From assembly GCF_009765865.1 (NCBI RefSeq), contig NZ_LMUQ01000061.1, positions 1-50,067 on the forward strand: a stretch of DNA of 50,067 bases, read 5' to 3'. Positions within the stretch are counted from its first letter, which is position 1. Each line of letters opens with the position of its first letter. This DNA is from Acidisoma sp. L85 (GTDB taxonomy: Bacteria; Pseudomonadota; Alphaproteobacteria; Acetobacterales; Acetobacteraceae). Shown here piece after piece: positions 1 through 8,480 of the stretch. A program made the translations under genes and the position numbers. Under the pieces are notes generated by a model, which ran no database searches, was not told where the DNA came from, and saw nothing but the letters and a program-made list of their open reading frames with translations.

Positions 1-156
1 CTCCAGCAGCGGACTATCACATCGGCCATCGGCATTGGTCACGCGCCGCGCAAGGACTTCGCCGTCGCGGTTGAGATTCAGCGCCATGCCGGCAGCGGGT
101 AGCCCTCGCGCCATATCGAGTACATGCACGGTAAGACGACGCCGAGAGTCAGTCAT
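1..156 (-). CDS. uraH: 5-hydroxyisourate hydrolase, N-terminal part (cut by window edge)
   Basis: The 52 visible codons start at an ATG at 156 and read out of the left edge, so only the N-terminal half is present. The visible protein contains LTVHVLDMARGLPAAGM followed by a Leu-Asn-Arg-Asp-Gly strand, which is the start of the transthyretin-like hydroxyisourate hydrolase family. The family enzyme hydrolyses 5-hydroxyisourate, the product of urate oxidase, to OHCU. The start overlaps the 3' end of the upstream uraD gene by 8 bases, so the two are translated together. Urate oxidase is divergent about 570 bp away, which supports the role. The catalytic C-terminal Tyr-Arg-Gly-Ser motif of the family lies outside the window and cannot be checked. 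Confidence 0.9.
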   Translation of the reverse strand, partial: MTDSRRRLTVHVLDMARGLPAAGMALNLNRDGEVLARRVTNADGRCDSPLLE

Positions 157-652
157 TCACGATGTCCTCCAGCCGGAACCGCGCAATGCGCGCGACCTCG
201 CGAAGTGCCGTCACGTGTTCGCTTTCAGGCGACTGCGTAAGGCGTTGGCGCAGTGCCGCCTCGATTGCCTCTGGATCACGCTGGCCGCGCACGGCGATGA
301 TGAAGGGAAAACCGAAACGGTCCCGATAAGCGCGATTGAGCGCCATGAACTCCGTGGCCCGGTCACCCGCCAGCCGATCCAACCCTGCCGCTGCTTGCTC
401 GGAGGCCGAAGCCGCCGTCAGCTTCGCTGGCTTCGCGAGTTCCGGATGTGCCCGCAGTAGTGCCACCTCGGCTTCGGTTCCGGCGGCGGCAAGGACAGCC
501 ATCATCGCGGCTTGCAAGGCATCGAGGCTCGCAAAGGGCCTTGCCTGCCAGGCGCCTAGCGCGATCCAGGGTGAGTGCTCGAAGACCCGCCCGAAGCGCT
601 CGGTAAAGGCGCTCTCGTCGAGTGTATTGACTGTATCGAGCGTGATCTTCAT
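149..652 (-). CDS. uraD: 2-oxo-4-hydroxy-4-carboxy-5-ureidoimidazoline (OHCU) decarboxylase
   Basis: This enzyme decarboxylates OHCU to S-allantoin, the third step after urate oxidase and hydroxyisourate hydrolase. The protein is about 167 residues, the usual length. It carries the family signatures LRAHPELA with the catalytic histidine, a following SEQ segment, and FGFPFIIAVRG near the C-terminus. The start is uncertain. ATG at 652 gives MKITLDTVNTL, the usual N-terminus for the family; ATG at 661 (MTGMKIT) and ATG at 706 are in frame, and none has a strong Shine-Dalgarno sequence. It overlaps uraH by 8 bases and diverges from the urate oxidase gene at 727, so the two transcripts probably share a control region of about 70 bp. 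Confidence 0.92.
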   Translation of the reverse strand: MKITLDTVNTLDESAFTERFGRVFEHSPWIALGAWQARPFASLDALQAAMMAVLAAAGTEAEVALLRAHPELAKPAKLTAASASEQAAAGLDRLAGDRATEFMALNRAYRDRFGFPFIIAVRGQRDPEAIEAALRQRLTQSPESEHVTALREVARIARFRLEDIVND

Positions 653-726
653 TCCGGTCATACCAGGACCATCGCCCAACCCGCGCCCGGCATCAACCGA
701 GACCATCGCGAAAGGAAGACCGCCGC

Positions 727-1572
727 ATGACCATGATCCGGAACACCTACGGCAAAAGCCGCGTGCGGGTGATGCGCGTGCATCGCGATGGCCCCCATCA
801 CGGCGTTCGCGAGCTTTCCGTACAGGCGATGCTGGAGGGTGACTTCGGCCCCTCCTACACCGAAGCCGACAACCGCCTCTCGATCGCGACCGACACCGTG
901 AAGAACCTCACCTATGTCGTCGCCCGCGAGGCGCTGGACGCGGAGGCCGAGATCTTCGGCCAAAAACTCGCGATGCGCTTCCTGGACCTCTATCCGCAGG
1001 TGGAGCGGGCGACGGTCACGATGCACGAAACCAAGTGGCGCCGGGCCTCTTTCGCGGGCCAGCCGCATGACCACAACTTTGTGCTCGACGCCAACGGCAA
1101 GCCGTTCGCCGAAGTCGCCATGACACAGGACGGCACGACCATTCGCTCCGGCATCGAAGGCTATACCTTCATGAAGTCCACGCAATCCGGCTGGGCCGAT
1201 TTCCACCGCGACGCCTATACGACGCTACCGGATACGAGCGACCGGCTTTGCGCGACGGCGATGGACGCGCACTGGTCCTGGTCCGCCGCCCCAGAGAGCT
1301 ATGACGACGCGAACGCGCGTATTCTCGCGACAATGCTGCAGGTCTTCGGCACAACCTATAGCCATAGCGTGCAGGATAGCCTCTATCGCATGGGCGAGGC
1401 CGCGCTGGCCGAGGTCCCTGAGCTTGCGACCATCAGCATGGCCTGTCCCAACAAGCACTATTTGCCCGTAAATCTGGCACCCTTCGGCATGACAGCCGAC
1501 AATGCGGTGTTTATCCCGACGGACGAGCCGCATGGGCAGATCGAATGCGTCGTGGGGCGAGGCCAGCCGTGA
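727..1572 (+). CDS. Urate oxidase (uricase, factor-independent urate hydroxylase)
   Basis: The enzyme oxidises urate to 5-hydroxyisourate with O2 and no cofactor. The 281-residue protein has the catalytic Lys10 in YGKSRVRV, Thr57 in the ATDTVKN motif, and His244 in NKHYLPV, the Lys-Thr-His set of cofactor-free uricases. Both T-fold halves are present and the length is normal. The ATG at 727 is preceded by AGGAAG at a good distance; a second ATG two codons on is less well placed. The stop overlaps the GTG start of the following GNAT gene. Together with uraD and uraH, divergent on the other strand, it gives a complete urate-to-allantoin set. Confidence 0.95.
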   Translation: MTMIRNTYGKSRVRVMRVHRDGPHHGVRELSVQAMLEGDFGPSYTEADNRLSIATDTVKNLTYVVAREALDAEAEIFGQKLAMRFLDLYPQVERATVTMHETKWRRASFAGQPHDHNFVLDANGKPFAEVAMTQDGTTIRSGIEGYTFMKSTQSGWADFHRDAYTTLPDTSDRLCATAMDAHWSWSAAPESYDDANARILATMLQVFGTTYSHSVQDSLYRMGEAALAEVPELATISMACPNKHYLPVNLAPFGMTADNAVFIPTDEPHGQIECVVGRGQP

Positions 1573-1994
1573 CTGAACACCGCCGCGTAATCTACGCCCG
1601 CGAGCCCGGCCTGACCATATTCGAGTTTCGCCGCCTCCTGGTCGAATCTGGGCTGGGATCGACACGCCCGGTTGGGGATGAGCCTCGATTGGCCGCGATG
1701 CTGACCGCCGCTGACATGATCCTCACGGCGCGGGTGGACGAACCCGGCAATGCCTTGGTGGGCGTCGCCCGCTGCATCACCGATTTCGCCTGGTGCTGCT
1801 ACCTTTCGGAATTGGCGATCGCCCCTTCGGCGCAAGGCTTGGGCATCGGCAAGGGGCTGCTGGACGAAGCGCGGCGGCAACTCGGCCCCGCTGTCACCCT
1901 GATCCTCATTTCCGTGCCCGAGGCTGTGGGCTTCTATGAACGCGCCGGGATGGCGCGGGTACCCCACACATTCTGGTACCGCCGCGAGCATTGA
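1569..1994 (+). CDS. GNAT family N-acetyltransferase
   Basis: A small (about 141 residues) acetyltransferase of the GNAT fold. The acetyl-CoA loop is QGLGIGKGLLDEA, preceded by the SELAIAP strand, and the tail PEAVGFYERAGM is typical of the family's last motif. The chosen start is GTG at 1569, inside a GTGA overlap with the uricase stop; the frame is open a little further upstream, but that would overlap uricase more. The overlap implies co-transcription with uricase. The substrate cannot be told from sequence, and a link to purine breakdown is only positional. Confidence 0.85.
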   Translation: MTEHRRVIYAREPGLTIFEFRRLLVESGLGSTRPVGDEPRLAAMLTAADMILTARVDEPGNALVGVARCITDFAWCCYLSELAIAPSAQGLGIGKGLLDEARRQLGPAVTLILISVPEAVGFYERAGMARVPHTFWYRREH

Positions 1995-2040
1995 GCGCAC
2001 GAAGAACCAAAGATGCTGACCAGCTTTGCGGATGACCCGT

Positions 2041-2066
2041 CATGCTCGGCGAAGGCCGAGGATAAC
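2041..2066. terminator. REP-like hairpin between convergent genes
   Basis: The short gap between two convergent genes (1994 and 2109) holds a perfect 6-bp stem CTCGGC/GCCGAG with a GAAG loop at 2045-2060, preceded by CCCGTCATG. The GTCATG core also occurs in the larger extragenic palindrome at 25361, so this may be a half-copy of that repeat family. It could terminate both transcripts. No T-run follows on either strand, so a classic intrinsic terminator is not shown. Confidence 0.45.
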
Positions 2067-2108
2067 GTCGGAGAATAGTTCCCGTGACGATTGGGATCAG
2101 GCCGTAGA

Positions 2109-3407
2109 CTACGAGACATGTGATGCGCCCCCGCCGTGCGGACTTTCGGGCTCAACCCAAAACGATTCGTCGTCCGCCAGCATCTCGATCGCGGAGCAAA
2201 GCACCATCACCGAGACGCCCGCATCCTCCAACGTGATGCTCTCCGCAGGCGTATGGCTCACACCCCCGCGACACCGCGTGAAGAGCATGCCAATGCGGCC
2301 CAGCGGACCCATCACCAAAGCATCATGCCCCGCACCGCTCTGCAAATGACACACCGGCAAGCCAAAGGCCGTGACGGCTCTGGCCAAGATCGCTTGCAAA
2401 CCCGCATCGCACTGGACAGCCGGTGCTTCATAGGTTGCGCGCAATTCGACCATGACTTGGCGCGTCGCGGCAATGGCGCGAGCCGCCGTCTCGATAAGGT
2501 GCAGCGCCGCGTCCCGCACGTGATCGCGTTCAGCCCGCAGGTCGATACTCAGCACAACCTCGCCCGGAATGCTGTTTGAGGCCCCAGGACGCAGGGTCAG
2601 TTGCCCAACAGTCGCGACCAGACCGCCGCCATTCACCTGAGCCGCTTCTTCCACCGCCAGCACCAACTCGGCGGCGGCAGTCAACGCGTCACGCCGCATC
2701 GCCATCGGCACGGTGCCCGCATGACCCGCTACCCCTCGCAATGTTGCGGTCACGCGCACGGCGCCAGCGATGGCGGTGACGACACCCACAGGCAGGCCCT
2801 CGGCCTCCAGCACCGGCCCCTGCTCGATATGCAATTCGAGGTAGCCGACCACACGCCGCCCCCGTCGCGAGAGAGCCCGAATGTCGGCCGGATCGCAGCC
2901 GAACGCCTCCAGCGCCTGTCGCAGGCTGACACCTTCAGCATCGACAACATCGAGCGTCGCCAGATCGAAGCTACCCGCGACAGCGCGCGAGCCTGAGAGC
3001 GTAGCCGGGAAACGGGCGCCCTCCTCATCGCCAAAGGCAATGACCTCGACGTCGAACGGCAGCGCCGCACCGCGCCGCCGCAACTCCTCGACGGCGGCGA
3101 TCGCGCCCAGCACACCAAGCGCGCCATCGTAGCGGCCGGCATCGCGAACCGTGTCGATATGGGAACCGAGGATCAGGAGCGGCCGATCCGAAACCACTCC
3201 CGCGCGGCCAACGACATTGCCGATCGCGTCGATCTCGCTTGTCAGCCCCGCCTCTTCCATCCAGCCGCGCAATTGATCGGCCGCGGCTCGATGAGCGGGA
3301 GTAAGGTAGAAGCGCGTCAGCCGACCGGGTTCGTCCGTGAACCGTGCAAGCGCATCGAGCCGCGCCATCAGCGCCGCGCCAATCTCCGCGACCCGCGCGT
3401 CCTGCAC
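2109..3407 (-). CDS. M20-family amidohydrolase, allantoate amidohydrolase / N-carbamoyl amino acid hydrolase type
   Basis: A zinc-dependent M20 peptidase-fold enzyme of about 432 residues that hydrolyses an N-carbamoyl or ureido group. Visible metal-site motifs are GSHIDTV, GRYDGALGV, AFGDEEGARF and the dimerisation-domain segment GVAGHAGTVPM; the C-terminal histidine is in RGGVSHTPAE. AllC, HyuC and beta-ureidopropionase share this fold and cannot be separated by motif alone. I chose GTG at 3407, preceded by GGAGG 11 bases upstream and 8 bases after the upstream stop; the longer in-frame start at 3500 would overlap the DUF3830 gene. Next to a hydantoinase, it probably completes a two-step ring-opening and carbamoyl-release pair. 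Confidence 0.85.
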   Translation of the reverse strand: MQDARVAEIGAALMARLDALARFTDEPGRLTRFYLTPAHRAAADQLRGWMEEAGLTSEIDAIGNVVGRAGVVSDRPLLILGSHIDTVRDAGRYDGALGVLGAIAAVEELRRRGAALPFDVEVIAFGDEEGARFPATLSGSRAVAGSFDLATLDVVDAEGVSLRQALEAFGCDPADIRALSRRGRRVVGYLELHIEQGPVLEAEGLPVGVVTAIAGAVRVTATLRGVAGHAGTVPMAMRRDALTAAAELVLAVEEAAQVNGGGLVATVGQLTLRPGASNSIPGEVVLSIDLRAERDHVRDAALHLIETAARAIAATRQVMVELRATYEAPAVQCDAGLQAILARAVTAFGLPVCHLQSGAGHDALVMGPLGRIGMLFTRCRGGVSHTPAESITLEDAGVSVMVLCSAIEMLADDESFWVEPESPHGGGASHVS

Positions 3408-3414
3408 CGTCCGT

Positions 3415-3834
3415 TCAGCCCTCCGCAACGGCGAAGGTAATCGGCTGCGCGCCCTTCCGCAGAGTAAGCCGCCCCAAGCTGGCGAGATCCTCAAGCCCAT
3501 CCGGAATGGTCAGGAAGTGGTTGCCCGCAAGCTGCCCGGCTTTGCTGGCGAAGCAGCAAGGACCATAGGCAATCAAAATCTCCGTCTCGCTCACGCCGCC
3601 GGGATAGAGAATCACATGACCCGGCGCGGGATAGCTCGTCGCATTCTCCGGCCCGAGGCCGAGATCATAATCGCCCATCGGAATCCAGCACGCCTCGCCG
3701 CTCCAGCGAACATGGATGAGGGATTCCCGATAGGGCAGCATGCCGCGAAACGCAGCGACGGTCTTAGGCGCCGCCGTCTCCTCGAAACGCGCGACGAAAC
3801 TGAAATCGCCAGCCGTGATGCGGATCAAGCTCAT
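3415..3834 (-). CDS. DUF3830 family protein (cyclophilin-like fold)
   Basis: A 139-residue protein resembling the DUF3830 family, which is predicted to have a cyclophilin-like barrel. Visible conserved parts include the GEACWIPMGDYDLGLGPENAT region and the YPGGVSETEILIAYG segment. Members are often found beside hydantoinase or amidohydrolase genes, but no biochemical role is established that I know of. The ATG start overlaps the stop of the hydantoinase gene by 4 bases (ATGA), and the M20 amidohydrolase follows 7 bases after its stop, so the three are translationally linked. It may assist or regulate hydantoin breakdown. This is inference. Confidence 0.72.
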   Translation of the reverse strand: MSLIRITAGDFSFVARFEETAAPKTVAAFRGMLPYRESLIHVRWSGEACWIPMGDYDLGLGPENATSYPAPGHVILYPGGVSETEILIAYGPCCFASKAGQLAGNHFLTIPDGLEDLASLGRLTLRKGAQPITFAVAEG

Positions 3835-5324
3835 ACAAGCCGCTTCCCCGACGGGCCGACCGCCATCGCCGCCGCATCGAAGCCATCCGCCAGCCGGCCG
3901 GTCGGCTTGATGAGATCATAGGCATCGCGCGCGAGGAACTTGCCGCTGCCCGGCGCCGCCACGACCTTGCCGGATTGCATCGCAAGCTGACCGCGCAGAA
4001 ATACCGCTTCGGCCCAGCCAGTGACCTCCATCCCCTCATAGGGCGTGTGGTCAATGGCATGGCCGAGCTTATCGTTGGTGATCTTGACTTTACGCGTCGG
4101 ATCCCAGAGCAGGATATCGGCATCGGCGCCCGGTGCGATGCGCCCCTTGCGCGTTAGGCCAAAGATCCGTGCCGGCTGGCTCGCGACGAGCCGCACGAAA
4201 TCCGTCACATCGATGCGCCCCTTCGCAACACCCTCGCTGAACAACAAGGGCAGCCGCGTTGCCAAGCCTGGAAGCCCATTGGGGATATTGGTGAAAGGCG
4301 CGTCCTCGCCATTGCTGCGTTTGCCGAGATCACCGTGATACGAAAAGCCACTATGGTCCGAGGAAACCACGTCGATCGTGCCGCGACGAATGGTATCCCA
4401 CAGGCCCTCCTGCGCCTGAACATCACGCGGAGACGGGCTGCACATGTATTTCGCCCCCTCGAAGCCAGGGCGGTCCATATCGGCGGCCGTCAGCGTGAGG
4501 TATTGCGGGCAGGTCTCGGCCCAAACCTTCACGCCACGGGCCTGCGCGCGCGCGATTTCCTTCGCGACCCCTGCGGAGGAGACATGGAAAATCTGGATCG
4601 GCTGATCGACCAGCTCGGCCAAAGCGATGGCGCGATAAGTCGCTTCGCGCTCCACAATCTCTGGCCTCGACCAGGCGTGATACTTCGGCGCGGTACGGCC
4701 GTCCGCCAACAGCGCGCGAGCGCGCCAGTCGATCGCGTCGTAATTCTCGCAATGCACCGTGACCAGCGCGCCCGTGCGGCGCGCTACGGACAGCACCTGT
4801 AGATACTGTCGATCGTCAAGATGCACCGTGTCGTAAGTCAGAAAGACCTTCAGGCTGCGGATACCCGCCTCGACCAGACCGGGAATTTCCGCGAGAACCT
4901 CATCGGTCGGGTCCGAAATGATCTGGTGGAAACTGTAGTCGATGGCCGATGCCCGCGCGAGTTCCCGGTACTCGTTGAGCGTGTCGCGGATCGGCTGGCC
5001 CTTGAACTGCGTAGAGAAGGAGATAGCCGTGGTCGTGCCACCAAGAAGTGCAGCCGCGCTGCCGGTGGTGAAGCTCTCCTCATCCGTGCCGCCCTCGGGC
5101 CTTAGCTGCGCGATGTGGCAATGGGTATCCACGCCGCCCGGCATCACCAGCAGCCCGCCGGCATCGACCGACCGCTCGCCTTGAAGGTTTTCCCCAACCG
5201 CCGCGATGCGTTCGCCGATGATGCCGACATCGGCGCGATAAGCGTCTGAGGCAGTGACGACCGTGCCTCCCCGCACGACGAGATTATAATCAGCCACAGT
5301 CGGGGCATCCAAGGTGACGATCAA
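3831..5324 (-). CDS. Dihydropyrimidinase / D-hydantoinase family cyclic amidohydrolase
   Basis: A metal-dependent cyclic amidase of about 497 residues that opens hydantoin, dihydropyrimidine or allantoin rings. Visible active-site motifs are MPGGVDTHCH (HxH, with Cys between the ligands), SLKVFLTYD with the lysine expected to be carboxylated, VHCEN, QIFHVSSAG and SSDHSG with the catalytic Asp. It is closer to the dihydropyrimidinase/hydantoinase branch than to AllB allantoinase, whose HxH region reads differently. The open frame begins at a TTG (5324); GTG at 5297, giving VADYNLVV, is an equally credible start, as neither has a clear ribosome site. It is followed by DUF3830 and an M20 amidohydrolase in one overlapping unit. 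Confidence 0.87.
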   Translation of the reverse strand: MIVTLDAPTVADYNLVVRGGTVVTASDAYRADVGIIGERIAAVGENLQGERSVDAGGLLVMPGGVDTHCHIAQLRPEGGTDEESFTTGSAAALLGGTTTAISFSTQFKGQPIRDTLNEYRELARASAIDYSFHQIISDPTDEVLAEIPGLVEAGIRSLKVFLTYDTVHLDDRQYLQVLSVARRTGALVTVHCENYDAIDWRARALLADGRTAPKYHAWSRPEIVEREATYRAIALAELVDQPIQIFHVSSAGVAKEIARAQARGVKVWAETCPQYLTLTAADMDRPGFEGAKYMCSPSPRDVQAQEGLWDTIRRGTIDVVSSDHSGFSYHGDLGKRSNGEDAPFTNIPNGLPGLATRLPLLFSEGVAKGRIDVTDFVRLVASQPARIFGLTRKGRIAPGADADILLWDPTRKVKITNDKLGHAIDHTPYEGMEVTGWAEAVFLRGQLAMQSGKVVAAPGSGKFLARDAYDLIKPTGRLADGFDAAAMAVGPSGKRLV

Positions 5325-5480
5325 CTCTCATGCGATGGAACCCGCCCTTGCGATGAATTGCTGCGGCCGAGAATGCGGCGCGGCCGGTGGCTGGGCAAGC
5401 TCTAGATCGCAGGCGCGGTCCGGGTTCCGGCGTCTCGCGCCCAGCATCCGGGCACAATCGACCTGCATGGCGTAGCGAAG

Positions 5481-5864
5481 TCAGCGCGACTCAGTCATCA
5501 GCGACACATGAGCCGCGGTAATCTTCCAGCCGCCCGCAGTGAGGATCCAGCTCTGACTCTGGCGGCCTACTTGAGTGCTGCCCGCCCGCCGGAACTCGAG
5601 ATTGCAGGTGGCAAAAGCATCGCCGTAACAGGCGATCTCGCGCCTCAGCACCTTGCGCGGCGGCGAGCCGCCAACCCGGCCTCGCCGGAACGCCTGAATC
5701 TCCGCCGTGCCATAGAGATTCTCACCAACTCCATAGCGAAGGGTCATCGGCGAATCCCAGAACAGCGCGTCGAGGGTCGCGAGATCGTTCGCCATCAGGG
5801 CCGCTTCGTACTGATCACAGGCCGCCGTCACCGCCGCGAGCGTCTCGGGATCGTTGATCTTCAT
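5481..5864 (-). CDS. hpxZ: HpxZ / AtzH-like protein (DUF3225)
   Basis: A small NTF2-like protein of 127 residues. Family features are the INDPETLAAV start, the FWDSPMTLRYGVGENLYG core and the SQSWILTAGGWKI strand near the end. HpxZ proteins belong to the oxalurate branch of purine breakdown, and AtzH-like relatives to the 1-carboxybiuret pathway. I chose ATG at 5864, preceded by GAGGGGG; ATG at 5879 (MTEGE) overlaps the amidase stop as ATGA and is possible. It closes the hpxXYZ trio. A gap of about 155 bp with no visible gene separates it from the hydantoinase. Confidence 0.85.
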   Translation of the reverse strand: MKINDPETLAAVTAACDQYEAALMANDLATLDALFWDSPMTLRYGVGENLYGTAEIQAFRRGRVGGSPPRKVLRREIACYGDAFATCNLEFRRAGSTQVGRQSQSWILTAGGWKITAAHVSLMTESR

Positions 5865-5875
5865 TTCCCCCTCGG

Positions 5876-7255
5876 TCATTTGGCGCGAACCACCCCGGCG
5901 CGCTCCAGGTTGTGCGCGACCCGTAGCGCCAAACCCTCCCGCCAAGGCGGCGCGATGACCTGCACGCCCAGCGGCAAGCCTTCAGTCACGACAGGCACCG
6001 TGACGATCGGCAGGCCGATGAAACTCAGCGGCTGCGTATAGAGGCCGATATTCGGCCGCGCCGGTATCTCGACGCCGTTCAGCACCATCATTGCCTGCCC
6101 GATCCGTGGGGCCGAGAACGGCGTCGCCGGCGCCAACAGAATATCGGTCTCCTCGAAGATCGCCGCGACCTGAGCGCGGAACAGGCTCCGAAAGCGCTGG
6201 GCCTGCAGCACCGCCGTCGCCGGAACCAGCGTGCCCGCCATCAGACGGTCACGTGTCGCCGGGTCAAAGTCGTCTGGCCGGCGGCGCAGATCGGGAAGAT
6301 GCAGGTTGCCGCCTTCACTCGCCGTTATCACGAACGCCGCCGATCGTGCCGTCTCCGCGCCCGACAGCTCGACCTCCCTGGCGGCGCCGAGCGCTTCCGC
6401 CACACGGCCAAGCGCCGCCAGCATCTCCGCCGAAGCGCCAGACATGAACCAGCCGCCTAGCACCTTGCACCGCAGGCCATCGATCGAGGACTCAAGCTCC
6501 GCCAGGGTCGGCTCGATCGGACGGTCGGCGGAGCCGGGGTCAGCTGGATCGTGGCCTGTCTGCAAAGCGTCGTAGCAGAGCGACAGATCGGCCACCGTCC
6601 GGGCGAAGGGGCCGACATGGTCGAAACTGCCGACAAAGGGGAAGCTTCCGGCCCGCGACAGGCGACCATAGGTCGGCTTCAGACCAAAAATGCCGCAAAA
6701 GCTCGCGGGCACCCGGATCGACCCATTGGTGTCCGTGCCGAGCGAAAGCGGAACCAGCCCTGCCGCCACCGCCGCCGCTGATCCGCCCGATGATCCGCCC
6801 GCTACATGCTCCAGCGCGTGGGGATTGTGCGTCGTCCCGTCATGGGAGTTCTCGGTCACGAAGCCATAGGCGAACTCGTCCATATTGGTCGCGCCGACGA
6901 GCACCGCGCCCGCTTGCCGCATCTGGCGCACCAATGCCCCATCCGAGGTCGCCGGCGGCCGGTCGCGCAGGATGAGGGAGCCGGCGACCGTCGTGAGATC
7001 CGCGACGTCGAAAAGGTTCTTCACCGCGAATGGCACGCCCGCCAAGGGACCAGGATCACGCCCCGCTGCGACCGCCTCATCCACCGCGCGCGCATCCTTG
7101 AGCGCGCGCTGTTCGAGCACCGCCGTGAAGCAATTCAGCGCAGCATCGCGGGACGCGATTTCGGCCAAAGCGTCCCGCGCCACCGTCTCGGCGCGCAGCG
7201 TTCCGTCGCGCACCGCCTTCGCCACCGACACCGCATCGCGAACAGCCGCGCTCAA
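5876..7255 (-). CDS. hpxY: AtzE/HpxY family amidase
   Basis: An amidase-signature enzyme of 459 residues. The Ser-cisSer-Lys triad is visible: Lys in VPFAVKNLFDV and the glycine-serine stretch GGSSGGSAAAVAAG, followed by LGTDTNGSIRVPASFCG. It matches the AtzE family, which pairs with a small AtzG/HpxX subunit much as GatA pairs with GatC. The likely substrates are carbamoyl or oxalurate-type amides. Translation appears to start at TTG (7255) in a TTGA overlap with hpxX, suggesting dependence on hpxX translation; nearby in-frame GTG codons are weaker alternatives. No hpxW-like oxamate hydrolase gene is in the window. Confidence 0.88.
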   Translation of the reverse strand: MSAAVRDAVSVAKAVRDGTLRAETVARDALAEIASRDAALNCFTAVLEQRALKDARAVDEAVAAGRDPGPLAGVPFAVKNLFDVADLTTVAGSLILRDRPPATSDGALVRQMRQAGAVLVGATNMDEFAYGFVTENSHDGTTHNPHALEHVAGGSSGGSAAAVAAGLVPLSLGTDTNGSIRVPASFCGIFGLKPTYGRLSRAGSFPFVGSFDHVGPFARTVADLSLCYDALQTGHDPADPGSADRPIEPTLAELESSIDGLRCKVLGGWFMSGASAEMLAALGRVAEALGAAREVELSGAETARSAAFVITASEGGNLHLPDLRRRPDDFDPATRDRLMAGTLVPATAVLQAQRFRSLFRAQVAAIFEETDILLAPATPFSAPRIGQAMMVLNGVEIPARPNIGLYTQPLSFIGLPIVTVPVVTEGLPLGVQVIAPPWREGLALRVAHNLERAGVVRAK

Positions 7256-7452
7256 GGCCGGAACACCGGCGCGGGCTCCACGCTTTCCGAAAGGTCAAGC
7301 GCCATGAGCCGATCGATATGCTGCTGGAGGGTCTTGAGATTAATCACAACCCCCGGCGCGCAGCTTTCCGGAATGTCGAGGCCGATTCCGCGCGCCGTTT
7401 CCCGCCCATGCGCCAGCAGCGCTTCGTCGGAGGCTGGTATTGTCGATTGCAT
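7252..7452 (-). CDS. hpxX: AtzG/HpxX-like small amidase subunit (DUF4089)
   Basis: A 66-residue protein resembling AtzG/HpxX, the small partner that wraps the AtzE-type amidase like GatC on GatA. The central segment (Pro, then a Val-Ile-Asn-Leu-Lys-Thr-Leu helix, then ending in AsxPAPVFRP) is typical of the family. The ATG at 7452 is preceded by AGGAG nine bases upstream. Its stop overlaps the TTG start of hpxY, so the two subunits should be made in step. It lies about 60 bp downstream of the PfkB kinase gene and may be read from the same transcript. Confidence 0.85.
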   Translation of the reverse strand: MQSTIPASDEALLAHGRETARGIGLDIPESCAPGVVINLKTLQQHIDRLMALDLSESVEPAPVFRP

Positions 7453-7514
7453 GCGGCGGCGCTCCTGCGGATGTCAAAGCCAGCGAGCCATCACTCGGGT
7501 AGGAAACGAGCGAA

Positions 7515-8477
7515 TCATATTTCCCGCGCCGAGGCTATCGCAGACGCGTCACCAAGCCCACCACCGAGTGCTGAAACCGGTTGGCCGCCCATGATCACCG
7601 CCGCGGAAGCGCCTGCCTCGACCCCACGCGACAGGCAGCGCTCGATCGCACCACCGCCGAGATGTTCCGAGAGATACCCGGCGAGAAAAGCATCCCCCGC
7701 GCCCGTGGTATCGAGAACCTCGACAGTCGGCGCCGGTTGAGCCCAGCGATCCCGCATCAGACCTCCCGCAATCGCCCCCGCGTTCCCAAGCTTGATGACC
7801 ACCAGCTCGTAGTATTTGCCCAGGATCGCAAATTGCTCCTCCCGATCGGGCGTGCCGGCGAGGAGTGCGGCCTCCTCGCTGTTGGGAAAGCAAATCGAAG
7901 CGCCTCGCGTCCAGCTCAGAAAATTCGCGGCCCCCACCTCCTCGATGAAAGACACTGAACCAGGATCGACCGTCACCTTAACCCTGCGCGCCCGCGCCCG
8001 AGCCATAAGATTGAGAACGGCGCTTCTGGGACTGGGTGTGATCAAGGCATAGCCGGAGACCTGCAGCAGATCGGCACCATCGAGTAGCGCATCAGGCAAG
8101 TCCTCGACGCAGAGTCCGTCATTCGCACCGCGATCGGTAAAGAAGCTGCGCTCACCCGTCGGGTCCACCAGAGCCACCAGGGTTCCAGTCGGCCGCACCG
8201 GATCGGCCCCTAGAAACGGAGAAATTCCCAACGCCTCCATCGCCAGCCGCTGGGCAGCGATATCACCCTCGCCGACTCTCCCGGCAAAGCTAACCGCAAC
8301 ACCGAAATGATTTAGCCACGCCGCCTGATTGGCGCCCGAACCTCCCGGCATCGAACGGATCGCCGCCCGCCGGTCCGAACCCACGATCAAAGGTCCTTCG
8401 GCCCTGACGATGACGTCTGTCATCACATCCCCCACGACCAAAACTCGCCGCGGAAAAGGAGCGCCTTGGGCGCCCAT
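7515..8477 (-). CDS. PfkB-family carbohydrate kinase, probable pseudouridine kinase
   Basis: A ribokinase-fold sugar kinase of 320 residues. The N-terminal RVLVVGDVMTDV strand, the GGSGANQA substrate segment and the C-terminal DTTGAGDAFLAGY motif with catalytic Asp are intact. Position tells the most: it starts 3 bases after the stop of the pseudouridine-5'-phosphate glycosidase gene, and PsuK kinases that phosphorylate pseudouridine are of this family and usually sit beside psuG. A kinase for another nucleoside or sugar cannot be excluded from motifs. Confidence 0.82.
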   Translation of the reverse strand: MGAQGAPFPRRVLVVGDVMTDVIVRAEGPLIVGSDRRAAIRSMPGGSGANQAAWLNHFGVAVSFAGRVGEGDIAAQRLAMEALGISPFLGADPVRPTGTLVALVDPTGERSFFTDRGANDGLCVEDLPDALLDGADLLQVSGYALITPSPRSAVLNLMARARARRVKVTVDPGSVSFIEEVGAANFLSWTRGASICFPNSEEAALLAGTPDREEQFAILGKYYELVVIKLGNAGAIAGGLMRDRWAQPAPTVEVLDTTGAGDAFLAGYLSEHLGGGAIERCLSRGVEAGASAAVIMGGQPVSALGGGLGDASAIASAREI

Positions 8478-8480
8478 TCG

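Noticed and set aside
3831-5324. Calling the hydantoinase an AllB allantoinase because uricase is nearby
   Set aside because: The metal-site context (GVDTHCH followed by a GGTDEESFTTG-type stretch) is dihydropyrimidinase-like, so proximity alone is not enough.
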